DNA of 64,000 bases from Paenibacillus aceris. Its GTDB lineage: Bacteria; Bacillota; Bacilli; Paenibacillales; NBRC-103111. The notes beneath the pieces are model-generated. The model saw nothing but the letters and a program-made list of their open reading frames with translations. It did no database searches and was not told the origin of the DNA. Shown here piece after piece: positions 10,878 through 19,708 of this stretch. Location: NCBI RefSeq assembly GCF_017874035.1, contig NZ_JAGGKV010000004.1, positions 62,001 through 126,000 on the forward strand, written 5' to 3'. Position 1 is the stretch's first letter. Every line of letters starts with the position of its first letter. The position numbers and the translations under genes are program-made.

Positions 10878-12560
10878 TCACTTCAGCAGACTTTCCCGAT
10901 ACAGCTTGGGGCTGCAACCTGTCGTCTTTTTGAACATCCGGCTAAAGTGTTCGACATTTAAATAGCCCACGCTCTCCGCAATGTCGGTAATTTTAAAGCC
11001 TTTCTTCTTCATTAAGCGTTTGGATTCCTCAATGCGCAAATTCGTTAAATACTGAATGAAATTGCTGCCGACTTCCTTCGTAAACTGCTTGCTTAAATAG
11101 CTTTCGCTGACACCAACCATCTCGCTGATTAACGCCAGGTTCACGTCTTCCATGTAATGAAGATCAAGGAACTGTTTGGCTGTCGCCACAACGCTGCTGT
11201 AGCTGACATCCGCTTTGGCCATCCCGTGAAGCTGCCCATGCAAATTGCTGCAAATGCGATTCAGCCAGTTCTTCGTCTCTTCCAACGTTTCCAGGCTTTT
11301 CAGGTATTCAAAAGGATGCTGAAGCTCTTGCTCCAGGTCATCCCACCGTATGCCTTTGCGATACAGCAAGCCTCCCAGCTCCCAGAGCAGATCTTCCAAC
11401 GCGGCTTGGACATCCTGTGGTCTCCACCCCCACGTTTGCCCGAGCAGCAGCTGCATTTGCTCAAACTCCCTGTTCCACAGCTCCGCGTTTTCTTGTTCCA
11501 GCAGTTGGGCGATACTGGCGCCCGTTGCTTTCAGTGTCATTTGCAGCTTGCGGACATGGTCCTGTACGGCACTCGCTCCTTGCCGTCCTTGATCCATGCA
11601 GCTTTCTGGGTAAAACACTTTGTTCCATCCGGCAAAAAAACTCATCGCCACCAAATGCGCTGCCTGTTGGTGCAAACGGTACCAATGCTTCGTTCCGCTG
11701 GCCAACTCGCTGACGCCGATGGCGATCGACACGTTCACATACTGGATAAGCCGGGTTTGCATCATGGCAAATGCGGATTGCACCTTTTCACGAATCACAC
11801 TTTCGCTTCGATATTGGGCCAAGGTACAGAAGAGCACATACTCCGTTTGGCTTTTACGATAGATGAAGTGCCGGATCGACATGGCGTCCAACACGGTTTG
11901 CACCGATTGGGTAATAAAACGCTGCGTTTTCGCATCGTGCAAGCTTCGTTCCTGCCTGCTGCCCAGCGAACCTTGTGAAATCGTCATAACGGCAACCAAC
12001 TGGTTCGCTTCGCCGAGCCATTCGTGAATATCTGTTGTTACCACGGCAACCGCATCTTCCTGCTGATTCGGATCAAACGTGATAAGCTGACGGAGGATTT
12101 CGCTTTTGGCGTCAACGTCGTCTTCGACCTCGCTTGACGGCAGAGGAGTTGAGGGGGAATCCTGCTTACGAAGCTCGCTGATCGCCTTCAGAATGACAGG
12201 CACAAGATGCTCCTCATCCATATCCGACTTCACGATGAAATCAATAGCGCCGAGCAAAAAGGCTTCCCGCACGTAGCTGTAATCGCTATAGGCGCTTAGC
12301 ATAATCGTGACAGGTCTTCGCTTTTCCACAATGGCTGGAAAAGCGCGCAGCAGCTCGATCCCGCTGAGCCTTGGCATCTCGATATCAAGCAGCATCAGAT
12401 CGATATCGTCACGCTGCTCCAGAATATCAAGCGCTTCTGCTCCATCGGCAGCTTCGACTTCGACCGAAATCCCCATACTCGGCCAATCGATCATATGTTG
12501 AAGCGCAAGGCGAACAAGCGGTTCATCGTCAACAATCATCATTTTAAGCAACCCATTCAT
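10878..12560 (-). CDS. YesN-type response regulator with AraC DNA-binding domain
   Basis: Cytoplasmic regulator of about 560 residues. The N-terminal receiver domain has acidic residues in IVDDEP, a phospho-acceptor D59 in MLLDIEMP, and a conserved Lys in FIVKSD. A long middle region is typical of YesN proteins. The C-terminal ~100 residues form an AraC/XylS double helix-turn-helix (ISEMVGVSESYLSKQF, ITDIAESVGYLNVEHFSRMF). It lies last in the run kinase, binding protein, two permeases, regulator, so it is the natural partner of the kinase at 15871. The ATG at 12560 directly abuts GGAGG; the TTG at 12551 or ATG at 12542 may be the true start. It may bind the tandem boxes at 15807-15871 and 5287-5351. 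Confidence 0.9.
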   Translation of the reverse strand: MNGLLKMMIVDDEPLVRLALQHMIDWPSMGISVEVEAADGAEALDILEQRDDIDLMLLDIEMPRLSGIELLRAFPAIVEKRRPVTIMLSAYSDYSYVREAFLLGAIDFIVKSDMDEEHLVPVILKAISELRKQDSPSTPLPSSEVEDDVDAKSEILRQLITFDPNQQEDAVAVVTTDIHEWLGEANQLVAVMTISQGSLGSRQERSLHDAKTQRFITQSVQTVLDAMSIRHFIYRKSQTEYVLFCTLAQYRSESVIREKVQSAFAMMQTRLIQYVNVSIAIGVSELASGTKHWYRLHQQAAHLVAMSFFAGWNKVFYPESCMDQGRQGASAVQDHVRKLQMTLKATGASIAQLLEQENAELWNREFEQMQLLLGQTWGWRPQDVQAALEDLLWELGGLLYRKGIRWDDLEQELQHPFEYLKSLETLEETKNWLNRICSNLHGQLHGMAKADVSYSSVVATAKQFLDLHYMEDVNLALISEMVGVSESYLSKQFTKEVGSNFIQYLTNLRIEESKRLMKKKGFKITDIAESVGYLNVEHFSRMFKKTTGCSPKLYRESLLK

Positions 12561-12590
12561 CCTCCACTGGCCAAGTTGACTGTCTCTTTG

Positions 12591-13499
12591 TTAACCTTTA
12601 ACCGCTCCATCCATGAGACCTTTGAATATATAACGCTGGAACACGATATAAAAAATGGCACTCGGCAGCAGCACGATAATAATCCCTGCGCATAGCTGTG
12701 ATAAATCGGAACTGCGTGTGCTGACGAAAGCCGTCAGGGAAGTAGCAAGCGTCGCAAGCTTCGTGCTTGGCATATATAACTGCTGTACAAAGATATCGTT
12801 CATAATTGTAACACTTTTTAGTATCGCTAGTGTAGCTGTAGCTGGCAGCAATAAGGGGAAAATAATCGAGCGAAAAATACGGAAGTAAGATGCCCCGTCC
12901 AGCATTGCGCTCTCGTCGAGCTGTACCGAAATCTTTTCAAGAAACTGCATGTAAATGTAGATTTGCATAATGTCTGTTCCGATATAAATAAGCAGCGGCG
13001 CACCCAGTGTGTTGTAGACACCGAGAGCATGAATGAGCTGAAAGCGGGCAATTTCCGTCGTATAGGCCGGAATGATCATCGCAGCCATAAACATAATGAG
13101 AATCACTTTTTTCATCCGGAACTGAAAGCGATTAAGCACATAAGCCGTCATCGTACCGAGCAGCATATTGCCGAGCATACTCAACACAACGAGCAGCACA
13201 GAATTGCCTAGCCCGCGTACCATATTGCCCTCTTTCAAGGCGCTGACATAGTTGTCGATATGGAGAAAGCTTTGGGGCAGAGAAAAAGGCGACGTTTCGG
13301 CCAGCTCCAAATTCGTTTTAAACGAACCGAACACGACCAGCAAAATGGGCACGAAGACGATCGCCGCCATTAAAGTAAATAGAACATAATAAACGATATG
13401 ACCCACGAACCGCTGTGCGCTCATCGAACGAGTCCGGCTCGGCACTTCCGGTTTGTAGGTTTGTTTCAATAGCTGTGTACGTTCCATGTCAAGCTTCAC
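12591..13499 (-). CDS. Carbohydrate ABC transporter permease (second subunit)
   Basis: Membrane protein of 302 residues from the MalG/UgpE-like sugar permease family. It has about six hydrophobic segments and the EAA-loop motif ESAMLDGASYFRIFRSIIFPLLLP that contacts the ATPase. It overlaps the upstream permease gene by 11 bp, so the two are co-transcribed and probably translationally coupled. No ATPase gene is nearby, as is usual for Paenibacillus importers of this class, which share an MsmX-like ATPase encoded elsewhere. The substrate is not shown by sequence; the linked GH101/GH95 genes suggest an oligosaccharide from host-type glycans. Confidence 0.9.
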   Translation of the reverse strand: MKLDMERTQLLKQTYKPEVPSRTRSMSAQRFVGHIVYYVLFTLMAAIVFVPILLVVFGSFKTNLELAETSPFSLPQSFLHIDNYVSALKEGNMVRGLGNSVLLVVLSMLGNMLLGTMTAYVLNRFQFRMKKVILIMFMAAMIIPAYTTEIARFQLIHALGVYNTLGAPLLIYIGTDIMQIYIYMQFLEKISVQLDESAMLDGASYFRIFRSIIFPLLLPATATLAILKSVTIMNDIFVQQLYMPSTKLATLATSLTAFVSTRSSDLSQLCAGIIIVLLPSAIFYIVFQRYIFKGLMDGAVKG

Positions 13500-14370
13500 T
13501 CCTGTCTTTCACAATCCAAGCCTGCAGCGCTGAAAAAATAATAATTAATAACAAAAGCATAACGGCCATAGATGAGGCCAAACCGTAATTGTTGTACGTA
13601 AACGCCGTTTGAAGCGAATATAAACCGAATGTAGAACTTGCGCTGCCTGGACCGCCATTTGTCATGACAAGCGGGATATCATATTGCAGCAAAGCCCCGG
13701 ATACATTCATAAACAAAATGATTTCCACAACTCGCCGGATGCCCGGCAGTGTAACAAATCGCTGCTGCTGCCAAAAGCTCGCTCCATCGATTTCAGCCGC
13801 TTCATACAGATCCTTCGGAATCGATTGCAGCCCGGCAAGAAACAAAACAACATGCACACCACTGTAACGCCAAAGCGAGACAACCACTAAGGAATAATTA
13901 ACGACATTGGAGTCGCTCAGCCAACTTTGAATCCATGACTCTAAGCCGACTGCCTTCAACAACTCATTCAGCGGACCGTTAATAGGGTTGTAAATATAGC
14001 TAAACATATACGCCACAGCAATTCCGTTAATAATGTAAGGCATTAGCACGGAAAATCGAAAGAATGCACTTCCCCTCAGCACTTTGTTCAGTAATACTGC
14101 TGTCATCAGTTCGAGTGGGATTGCGACTGTATGGAGCAAAAAATACACGCCGTTATTCCTAATCGCTTGCCAGGCTTCAGGGAAATCAAACAGCATCCGG
14201 ACATAATTCTCGAAGCCGATGTACTTGAAGCTTGGGCTGTAGCCATCCCAGCTTGTGAAGCTGTAGCGGAAAAGCTGCAGCGTCGGATAGATAAGAAACA
14301 ACAGCAAGAGAGAAACCGGAACGAATAGAAACGAGAAAATTACGACTTTTTGCTGCATGCGATAATTCAT
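13489..14370 (-). CDS. Carbohydrate ABC transporter permease (first subunit)
   Basis: Membrane protein of about 293 residues from the MalF/UgpA-like family. Hydrophobic segments start at residue ~10 (VVIFSFLFVPVSLLLLFLIY), and the EAA loop is EAAEIDGASFWQQQRFVTLP. I chose the ATG at 14370 because CAGGAG lies seven bases upstream; an in-frame start at 14400 has no ribosome site. It follows the binding-protein gene by 67 bp. Confidence 0.9.
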   Translation of the reverse strand: MNYRMQQKVVIFSFLFVPVSLLLLFLIYPTLQLFRYSFTSWDGYSPSFKYIGFENYVRMLFDFPEAWQAIRNNGVYFLLHTVAIPLELMTAVLLNKVLRGSAFFRFSVLMPYIINGIAVAYMFSYIYNPINGPLNELLKAVGLESWIQSWLSDSNVVNYSLVVVSLWRYSGVHVVLFLAGLQSIPKDLYEAAEIDGASFWQQQRFVTLPGIRRVVEIILFMNVSGALLQYDIPLVMTNGGPGSASSTFGLYSLQTAFTYNNYGLASSMAVMLLLLIIIFSALQAWIVKDRSEA

Positions 14371-14437
14371 ATGATCACTCCTGTATATAAGAGAAGACAC
14401 TATGCCAGTCGCCTAGGTAGTGCCCTCTCTTCCAAAC

Positions 14438-15757
14438 TTATTTGTTCGATTCAACCGCTTTTTTCCACTTGTTGTTTAAGTCTTTTTCCACTGTTTCGAT
14501 CGGTTTGCCGGAGTAAATTTCTTGTGCCGCTTTTTTGAAATCGAATTGGGCTGCACCGCTTACTTTCGCAAAAGCCTCATCCGTCGCGTTGTAAATGAAC
14601 GGTTTAAACGGATACTTTTCCGTCCACTTATTGAAGAAAGGAATTTCCGAGTTCACGCCGTTGATCGTGGAGAACTGTTGGGCGTTATTGATATAACTTT
14701 GATAAACGTCTTTGCTGAACATCCACTCGAAGAAAGCTTTAGTTTCTGCTACGTTTTTGCTGTTCTTGTTAATGCCGATATTCATGTCAGACAACGTCAT
14801 AGCAGTTAACGGCTCGCTCTCTGTGCTTCTGAAAGGAAGCGGGAATACGCCCAAGTCCTCGTCCGTTTTTACACGATTGGCATAATCGCCATAGTACCAT
14901 TGACCAGCAGCAATCATTGCCGCCTTTTTCGATTCGAACAATTGCGTGGATTGATCGAAGGAGATCGAGAGTGCATCCGGTCCAGCTAATTTTTTGCTCG
15001 ACATTTCTTTCACGATTTTTCCAACTTTATCAAACGTGCTGCCATCTCCAAATGGCTCAGGCGTTTTCGCCAAGGTCGCCAAATAGTTCTCATCGCCGGA
15101 CAAAATGTGCGGACCGAATTCCATAAACGGATAGAATGTCCAATCTTCCTTGCCCCCAATGGCGATCGGCGTGTATTTGCCGTTTGTTTTAATTTTCTCC
15201 ATCGTTGACATCAACTCAGGCAGTGTTTTTGGCACTTCCAGGTTCAATTCCTTGAACACGCTCGGGTGGAAGTAAACGAATTCGGAGAAGGACACGAGCG
15301 GTGCTCCCAATATTTTCCCATCGATTTTTGCTGGGAATTTGTTATTTTTGGCCCCATTCAGGTCATCGAGCGGAAGGAGCGACTGTTTGTAAATTTGCAT
15401 ATGTGCCGGTTTTAGGTAGAACAGATCCGGCAAGTCATTGGCAGCTAAGCGAACCTTTAAATATTGGCCGCCGTTGTCCGGCACTTTTTCTACTTCAACC
15501 GTGACATTCGGCTTCAATTTGGTATAATCTTTCACTTTCTCCTGCCAAAACGTAATGTCTCCCTTTGCATCCCACATCGCCAGCTTCAGCTTAACCGGAT
15601 CAGCCGGTTTCGGTGTTGGCGCTGCAGCCGCTTGGGTTTCTACCGGCTTGGTTGACGCTGCAGGCTGTGTAGCCGTATCTTTGCCGCAGCCTGTTAAGGC
15701 ACTCAACATCACGATCCCACTAACTAATGCGGTGCTCACTAATCTTCTTTTTCCCAT
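14438..15757 (-). CDS. Sugar ABC transporter solute-binding lipoprotein
   Basis: Extracellular binding protein of about 439 residues in the UgpB/COG1653 class. The start ATG at 15757 has GGAGGGG eight bases upstream; the longer frame to 15811 has no such site. Residues 1-25 form a lipoprotein signal ending in a lipobox (LSALTGC), followed by an Ala/Pro/Thr linker and a type 1 extracellular binding fold. It is presumably tethered to the outer face of the membrane and feeds the two permeases downstream. Its promoter carries the 65-bp element shared with the GH101 gene, tying import to O-glycan cleavage. Confidence 0.9.
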   Translation of the reverse strand: MGKRRLVSTALVSGIVMLSALTGCGKDTATQPAASTKPVETQAAAAPTPKPADPVKLKLAMWDAKGDITFWQEKVKDYTKLKPNVTVEVEKVPDNGGQYLKVRLAANDLPDLFYLKPAHMQIYKQSLLPLDDLNGAKNNKFPAKIDGKILGAPLVSFSEFVYFHPSVFKELNLEVPKTLPELMSTMEKIKTNGKYTPIAIGGKEDWTFYPFMEFGPHILSGDENYLATLAKTPEPFGDGSTFDKVGKIVKEMSSKKLAGPDALSISFDQSTQLFESKKAAMIAAGQWYYGDYANRVKTDEDLGVFPLPFRSTESEPLTAMTLSDMNIGINKNSKNVAETKAFFEWMFSKDVYQSYINNAQQFSTINGVNSEIPFFNKWTEKYPFKPFIYNATDEAFAKVSGAAQFDFKKAAQEIYSGKPIETVEKDLNNKWKKAVESNK

Positions 15758-15806
15758 CTTCGTTACCCCTCCAATGATTGATTCTTTAATCATTTGTTCT
15801 ACTCTT

Positions 15807-15871
15807 ATCATACCCGTGATGTAAACGCATCCAAATGATCTTTTCGGCTATAGAGTTGATCTTTTTTGAAC
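15807..15871 (-). promoter_or_regulatory. Importer promoter: tandem AAAAGATCA boxes, cre box, -10
   Basis: On the minus strand two AAAAGATCA boxes are spaced with a 21-bp period, followed by a perfect cre-consensus match, ATGTAAACGCATCCAA on the plus strand at 15819-15834, and TATGAT at 15807-15812. TTTGGA lies 17 bp before TATGAT as a possible -35, overlapped by the cre box. The element starts right at the end of the upstream kinase gene. Confidence 0.65.
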
Positions 15872-17649
15872 TACAGCAACTCCTCATCTTTGTCTTTATA
15901 AATAAGAGGAATTTTCATCGTGACCTTCGTTCCTTCCGGTTCATTAGCAGCTAAGGTTAAGCCGTAATCCTCTCCGTGATGCAGCTGTATGCGGTGATGC
16001 ACATTGGCAAACCCCATCCCTGAGAACGTATGCGGGCTGCTTTTCGTCCGGAATTTCGTATGCTGTTCCTCGGTCATCCCCTCGCCGTTATCGGCAATTA
16101 CGATGTACAGGCTGCCTTCTTGTATGCGGGCTTCAATGACGATTTTACCTTGCGATTCCCTGCCTGCCATTCCGTGTACAATACTATTCTCCAGAACCGG
16201 CTGCAGCAGCAGCTTTAACAAATACTTCGACTCTGCCTGCGGATCAATCCGCCATTCGACTTCGAATTTATGGCCGTATCGGATTTCCATAATGTATAAA
16301 TAGTGCTTTAAATTTTCGATTTCATCGGAAAAGCGTGTGAGAATGCCGCCACGGTTAAAAGATGAAGAAACGAGTCGCATCAAAGCGTTCGTCATGTTTC
16401 GAATATTGTCCACTTTGCTGATGAGCGCCATCAACTTAATCGCATTCAGCGTATTAATCAGAAAATGCGGATTGATTTGCGACTGCAAGGCGGCAAACTC
16501 CGCCTTCCGCTTCATCTGCTCCTCTTCCTCACGCTGCCGGATCAACAGCTTGATCTGATCCAGCATATGGTTGAACGTCCTGCCAAGCGTAGCCATCTCT
16601 GCAATTCCTGATGTGCCGATTTTGGCGTTCAGATCTCCCTCCATAACGAGGGACATTTTGCGTACCAACACATGAATCGGTCTGGTCAAACCTTTTACCA
16701 AATAGAAGGAAATGATCAAGAAAACCGCGATAACTGATGAGGTAGCAAGCAGGACGATCTTATAAATGCGGTTATAATTGGCCGTAAGTTCGCTATACGG
16801 AATTTCATGAACGATATTCCAGCCTGTATTGCCAACTGGCGCATAAGTCACCAGCATGTCATGTGCGCTTGCCTTGTCGACAAAATACCCTTCACGAGCA
16901 GAATTGATTTGTGCAAGCCTTGCGGGATTCACACTGGCTGCCTCCCAGTTGCTGCTGGCGGCAACAACCTGGCCTTCGGCGGTGACAATGACAAAAGCAG
17001 ACTTGTCATAGGGCTGCTGCCGAAAAATTTTGTCAAACGCTTCCTGATTAAGCGTAAAACAGACCATCTCCACGTCGCTTAACGTATGGTAAGCGCTCGG
17101 AGCAATCGCCGCCGACATGGCGAACGGAATGGTCTGACCAAACAGCATCGTACGCTGCAGACCGAGAAACTGGACATTATCCGTTTGCTGTAGTGTCCTC
17201 CGGTACCAGTCCATCGCGCGAACATCTTTCTCATCCGTAGACAAATTTTGTTGAAAGGAGTACACGCCGCCATCCTTATAAAAGAAATGGATGGCCAGGA
17301 GCTGGCTCGACATGGAGTAGGTATACCGGCTAAGTGCAAGTCCCAGCGCATTAATATAGGCATAGCGGCTGCCCTCATCCGCGTGATGCAAATCCGTGGC
17401 GATCGACAATATATCCCGATCCACGCCGACTGCGGCCGTCACATACTCAATCTTGCTGATTTCCTGCTGGGCGGAATACGTGACCGCATGCAGCGTCTGC
17501 AGCGAACGTTCTGTCGTTTGCTGCAGCAAATCGCGTTTATATACCTGCAGAATCATCGTGGAAATAATTACGATAGGAAATACAACCATCACGATTAATA
17601 AGACATGGAGCGTCGCCGAAAACGTCCACGGTTTAGCTAACAACTTCAT
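15871..17649 (-). CDS. YesM-type membrane sensor histidine kinase
   Basis: Protein of about 592 residues. A first membrane segment lies near residues 15-35, an extracellular dCache-like sensor follows to about 285, then a second membrane segment (VLLATSSVIAVFLIISFYLV), a HAMP region, a His-kinase domain with QSQINPHFLINTLNAIK (phospho-accepting His) and a GHKL ATPase with a DNGEG motif. ATG at 17649 has GAGGGG eight bases upstream and is preferred over GTG at 17658. It is the first gene of the importer cluster and probably senses an extracellular sugar or the loaded binding protein, signalling to the regulator at 10878. Confidence 0.92.
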   Translation of the reverse strand: MKLLAKPWTFSATLHVLLIVMVVFPIVIISTMILQVYKRDLLQQTTERSLQTLHAVTYSAQQEISKIEYVTAAVGVDRDILSIATDLHHADEGSRYAYINALGLALSRYTYSMSSQLLAIHFFYKDGGVYSFQQNLSTDEKDVRAMDWYRRTLQQTDNVQFLGLQRTMLFGQTIPFAMSAAIAPSAYHTLSDVEMVCFTLNQEAFDKIFRQQPYDKSAFVIVTAEGQVVAASSNWEAASVNPARLAQINSAREGYFVDKASAHDMLVTYAPVGNTGWNIVHEIPYSELTANYNRIYKIVLLATSSVIAVFLIISFYLVKGLTRPIHVLVRKMSLVMEGDLNAKIGTSGIAEMATLGRTFNHMLDQIKLLIRQREEEEQMKRKAEFAALQSQINPHFLINTLNAIKLMALISKVDNIRNMTNALMRLVSSSFNRGGILTRFSDEIENLKHYLYIMEIRYGHKFEVEWRIDPQAESKYLLKLLLQPVLENSIVHGMAGRESQGKIVIEARIQEGSLYIVIADNGEGMTEEQHTKFRTKSSPHTFSGMGFANVHHRIQLHHGEDYGLTLAANEPEGTKVTMKIPLIYKDKDEELL

Positions 17650-17819
17650 CCTGGGCACCCCTCAATCTGACTTTCTCACCATACATTCGGTCATATTGGG
17701 GAGATGTCCTTTTCTTTCTTTTAAATTCGGATAAAATTCCGATATTTCGATCAAACGACCGCCCCATCATGATGCTTCGTTTCAACTTGGATCATCCCCT
17801 CGTATTATTCGACTTGTTG

Positions 17820-17833
17820 TGCAAACGCTTACA
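17820..17833. promoter_or_regulatory. cre-like box upstream of the YesM kinase gene
   Basis: TGCAAACGCTTACA fits the CcpA core TGNAANCGNWNNCA; only the outer flanking base deviates. It lies about 170 bp before the kinase start, so catabolite control of the whole importer cluster is plausible. Confidence 0.5.
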
Positions 17834-18074
17834 AAATTAGATTCAAGAACAGACCTCTGCACTGGATGGGATCCCATTGGACAAGATCCAATAGAATGGC
17901 ATCAAAAGCTGACGAGATCGAGCATAGAAGACTATATCAAACAAATGAGGTGCACATGTAAATTATATCGATTTATGATAGGCAGTCTCATGATGTATTT
18001 TGTCCTTTACATGATTATTTTTGAACTGTGACAGGTTGGCTCTCCCACCTCTACACCCACCTCTCATAATAAAA

Positions 18075-18097
18075 ACCGTCAGGAAAATCCTGACGGT
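18075..18097 (-). terminator. Perfect hairpin in a gene-free region
   Basis: ACCGTCAGGA-AAA-TCCTGACGGT forms a 10-bp stem with a 3-nt loop. On the minus strand it is followed by TTTTTATT, as in a terminator, but no gene is seen just upstream of it on that strand. It could end an unrecognised short transcript. Confidence 0.5.
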
Positions 18098-18287
18098 AAT
18101 TTTAATATTGACGTATATCGGTCTTGTATTCGTGACCACGGACGGTATTTCTTCGGTTTCCGAACACATTCATCGTCATTGCAACTTGACCAGTCTCCAT
18201 TTCTGACTAGCTTCACTTAGCCCTTACTTGAAATTAGCAAGCAGGCTTGGAACCGGTTCATCTTGAAAGCCGCCTGATTGAGTGAAC

Positions 18288-18470
18288 TCCGTTCCCTTAT
18301 TTCGGCGAAAAGCGGAATTTCGGCGTTGGAGGGGGAACTACAGGGTCTTATCTCACCTCAAATAGAAATCAGGGAACTATTTGATCAGTTGGTGAAATAG
18401 CAGACCCTAGTTCCCTTCCCCTTGCCTAAAGGGCAACTATTAGCAAAATAACGTCTTGTAGTTCCCCCAT
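18288..18470. repeat. Intergenic inverted-unit repeat, copy 2
   Basis: It contains GGGGAACTACAGGGTCTTAT followed by CTCACC, and the inverse GGTGAAATAGCAGACCCTAG followed by TTCCC (18391-18415). A further AAAATAACGTCTTGTAGTTC unit lies at about 18446. Confidence 0.7.
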
Positions 18471-18635
18471 CTTCCTGCAAGGCATGGAGACTGGCCGTCT
18501 CTGCATGAAGTAAGAGGTAAGATGGAGTCCCTAACATTCGTACTCGGAGATACATAGGCAAGCTAGTTGTGCTTATTTCTGCTAATTTCGAGGTATCTCG
18601 TGAGATAAGACCCCAGAATAAGGAGGAAGATCAGC

Positions 18636-18683
18636 AAAAAAAAGCCCGTTTCATCTAGTCCAAGGAACTAAATGAAACAAGCT
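18636..18683 (-). terminator. Terminator of the dehydrogenase pair
   Basis: GTTTCAT and ATGAAAC arms, with flanking AGC/GCT pairing, are followed on the minus strand by a run of nine T. It lies directly after the stop of the gene at 18690. Confidence 0.75.
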
Positions 18684-18689
18684 CTTAAC

Positions 18690-19676
18690 CTACATCGCCA
18701 CAGGCTGACCAAGCTTAACAGATTCATAAGCGGCAAGTGCAACCTCGGCGGCCTTTAAACCGTCTTCTCCCGTAACGGGTACTTGTTCACCTTGCAGCAG
18801 CGCTTTGACGAAGTCGCGAATCATAAACGCGTCCATATCGTCGCCCCAGAAGGTGTATTGTCCTTTGCCCGCAGCATTGCTGAACAGATCGTTTTTCTGA
18901 GCGAACCCGTCTACTGTGATAACGCCCTGCGTACCGACAATCTCCATCGTTACATCGCCCCAAGTCGGGAACGATTTGGGACGTGACCAGCTTGTGTCCA
19001 GGACTGCAAATACGCCATTTTCGAACTTAACGTGCAGCATACCGGCATCCTCCACTTCAAGCTCTTCCCGGAACAACGTGGCAGCATAGGCGTATACTTC
19101 TTTCACCTTTGACTTCAAAAACCAATTCATTAAGTCCATTACATGCACGGTATGGTCCAGGAGAGCACCGCCTCCCGATAAGCTTTTATCGATGAACCAC
19201 CCGCCAGGGTTGCCCCCATGATTCGTCCCTTTAATCGCGACGATGTCGCCAATGTCGCCACGCTCGATGGCTTCCTTCGCCCGTACCACAGCCGCCAAGT
19301 AGCGGCATGGAAACGCCGTCATTAGCTGTACCCCGTTATGCTTGCAGGCTGCAATCATTTGCTCCATTTCTTCCATTGTGGTGCCAAGCGGCTTCTCGCA
19401 AAGCACATGCTTTTTGGCATTGGCCGCATCGATCACAAGCTTAGCGTGATGAGCGTTTTCCGAGCAAATGACTACTGCGTCCACATCCTGCTTGAGCAGC
19501 TCGCGATAATCTGCGTAATACGGCACTTCATGGCGATTGACGATGCCTTCTACACGACTCTTCACTTCATCGGCAATCCCGACGATTTTGACCTCAGGCA
19601 GCCCTCTTAAGCTATTAAAATAACTGAATGCATGACCGTGTGCAAAGCTAATCATGCCTATTTTCAAAGATCCCAT
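18690..19676 (-). CDS. Gfo/Idh/MocA-family NAD(P)-dependent oxidoreductase
   Basis: Cytoplasmic protein of 328 residues. It has an N-terminal Rossmann fold, the family motif CEKPLG, and a conserved DHTVHVMDL segment carrying the catalytic-type Asp/His residues. Members oxidise or reduce hydroxyls of sugars, inositols or sugar acids. RBS GGGAGGG lies seven bases before the ATG. It is the second gene of a pair, 32 bp behind a homologue, and is followed by a strong terminator. The pair diverges from an AraC regulator that probably controls it. The substrate cannot be told. Confidence 0.9.
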   Translation of the reverse strand: MGSLKIGMISFAHGHAFSYFNSLRGLPEVKIVGIADEVKSRVEGIVNRHEVPYYADYRELLKQDVDAVVICSENAHHAKLVIDAANAKKHVLCEKPLGTTMEEMEQMIAACKHNGVQLMTAFPCRYLAAVVRAKEAIERGDIGDIVAIKGTNHGGNPGGWFIDKSLSGGGALLDHTVHVMDLMNWFLKSKVKEVYAYAATLFREELEVEDAGMLHVKFENGVFAVLDTSWSRPKSFPTWGDVTMEIVGTQGVITVDGFAQKNDLFSNAAGKGQYTFWGDDMDAFMIRDFVKALLQGEQVPVTGEDGLKAAEVALAAYESVKLGQPVAM

Positions 19677-19708
19677 GATATGTCCCTCCCGGAATGGATA
19701 TCGCTCGT

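Larger units (their letters stand above)
17650..18689. other. Gene-free 1-kb stretch
   Basis: No open frame here has a convincing ribosome site or family match. It contains a cre-like box (17820-17833), overlapping palindromes (17866-17892), a perfect 10-bp-stem hairpin (18075-18097), copy 2 of the intergenic repeat (18288-18470) and the terminator of the dehydrogenase pair (18636-18683). Confidence 0.6.

Noticed and set aside
17819..18031. A 70-residue frame ending in a hydrophobic segment
   Set aside because: Its start overlaps the cre-like box, there is no ribosome site, and the composition gives no support.
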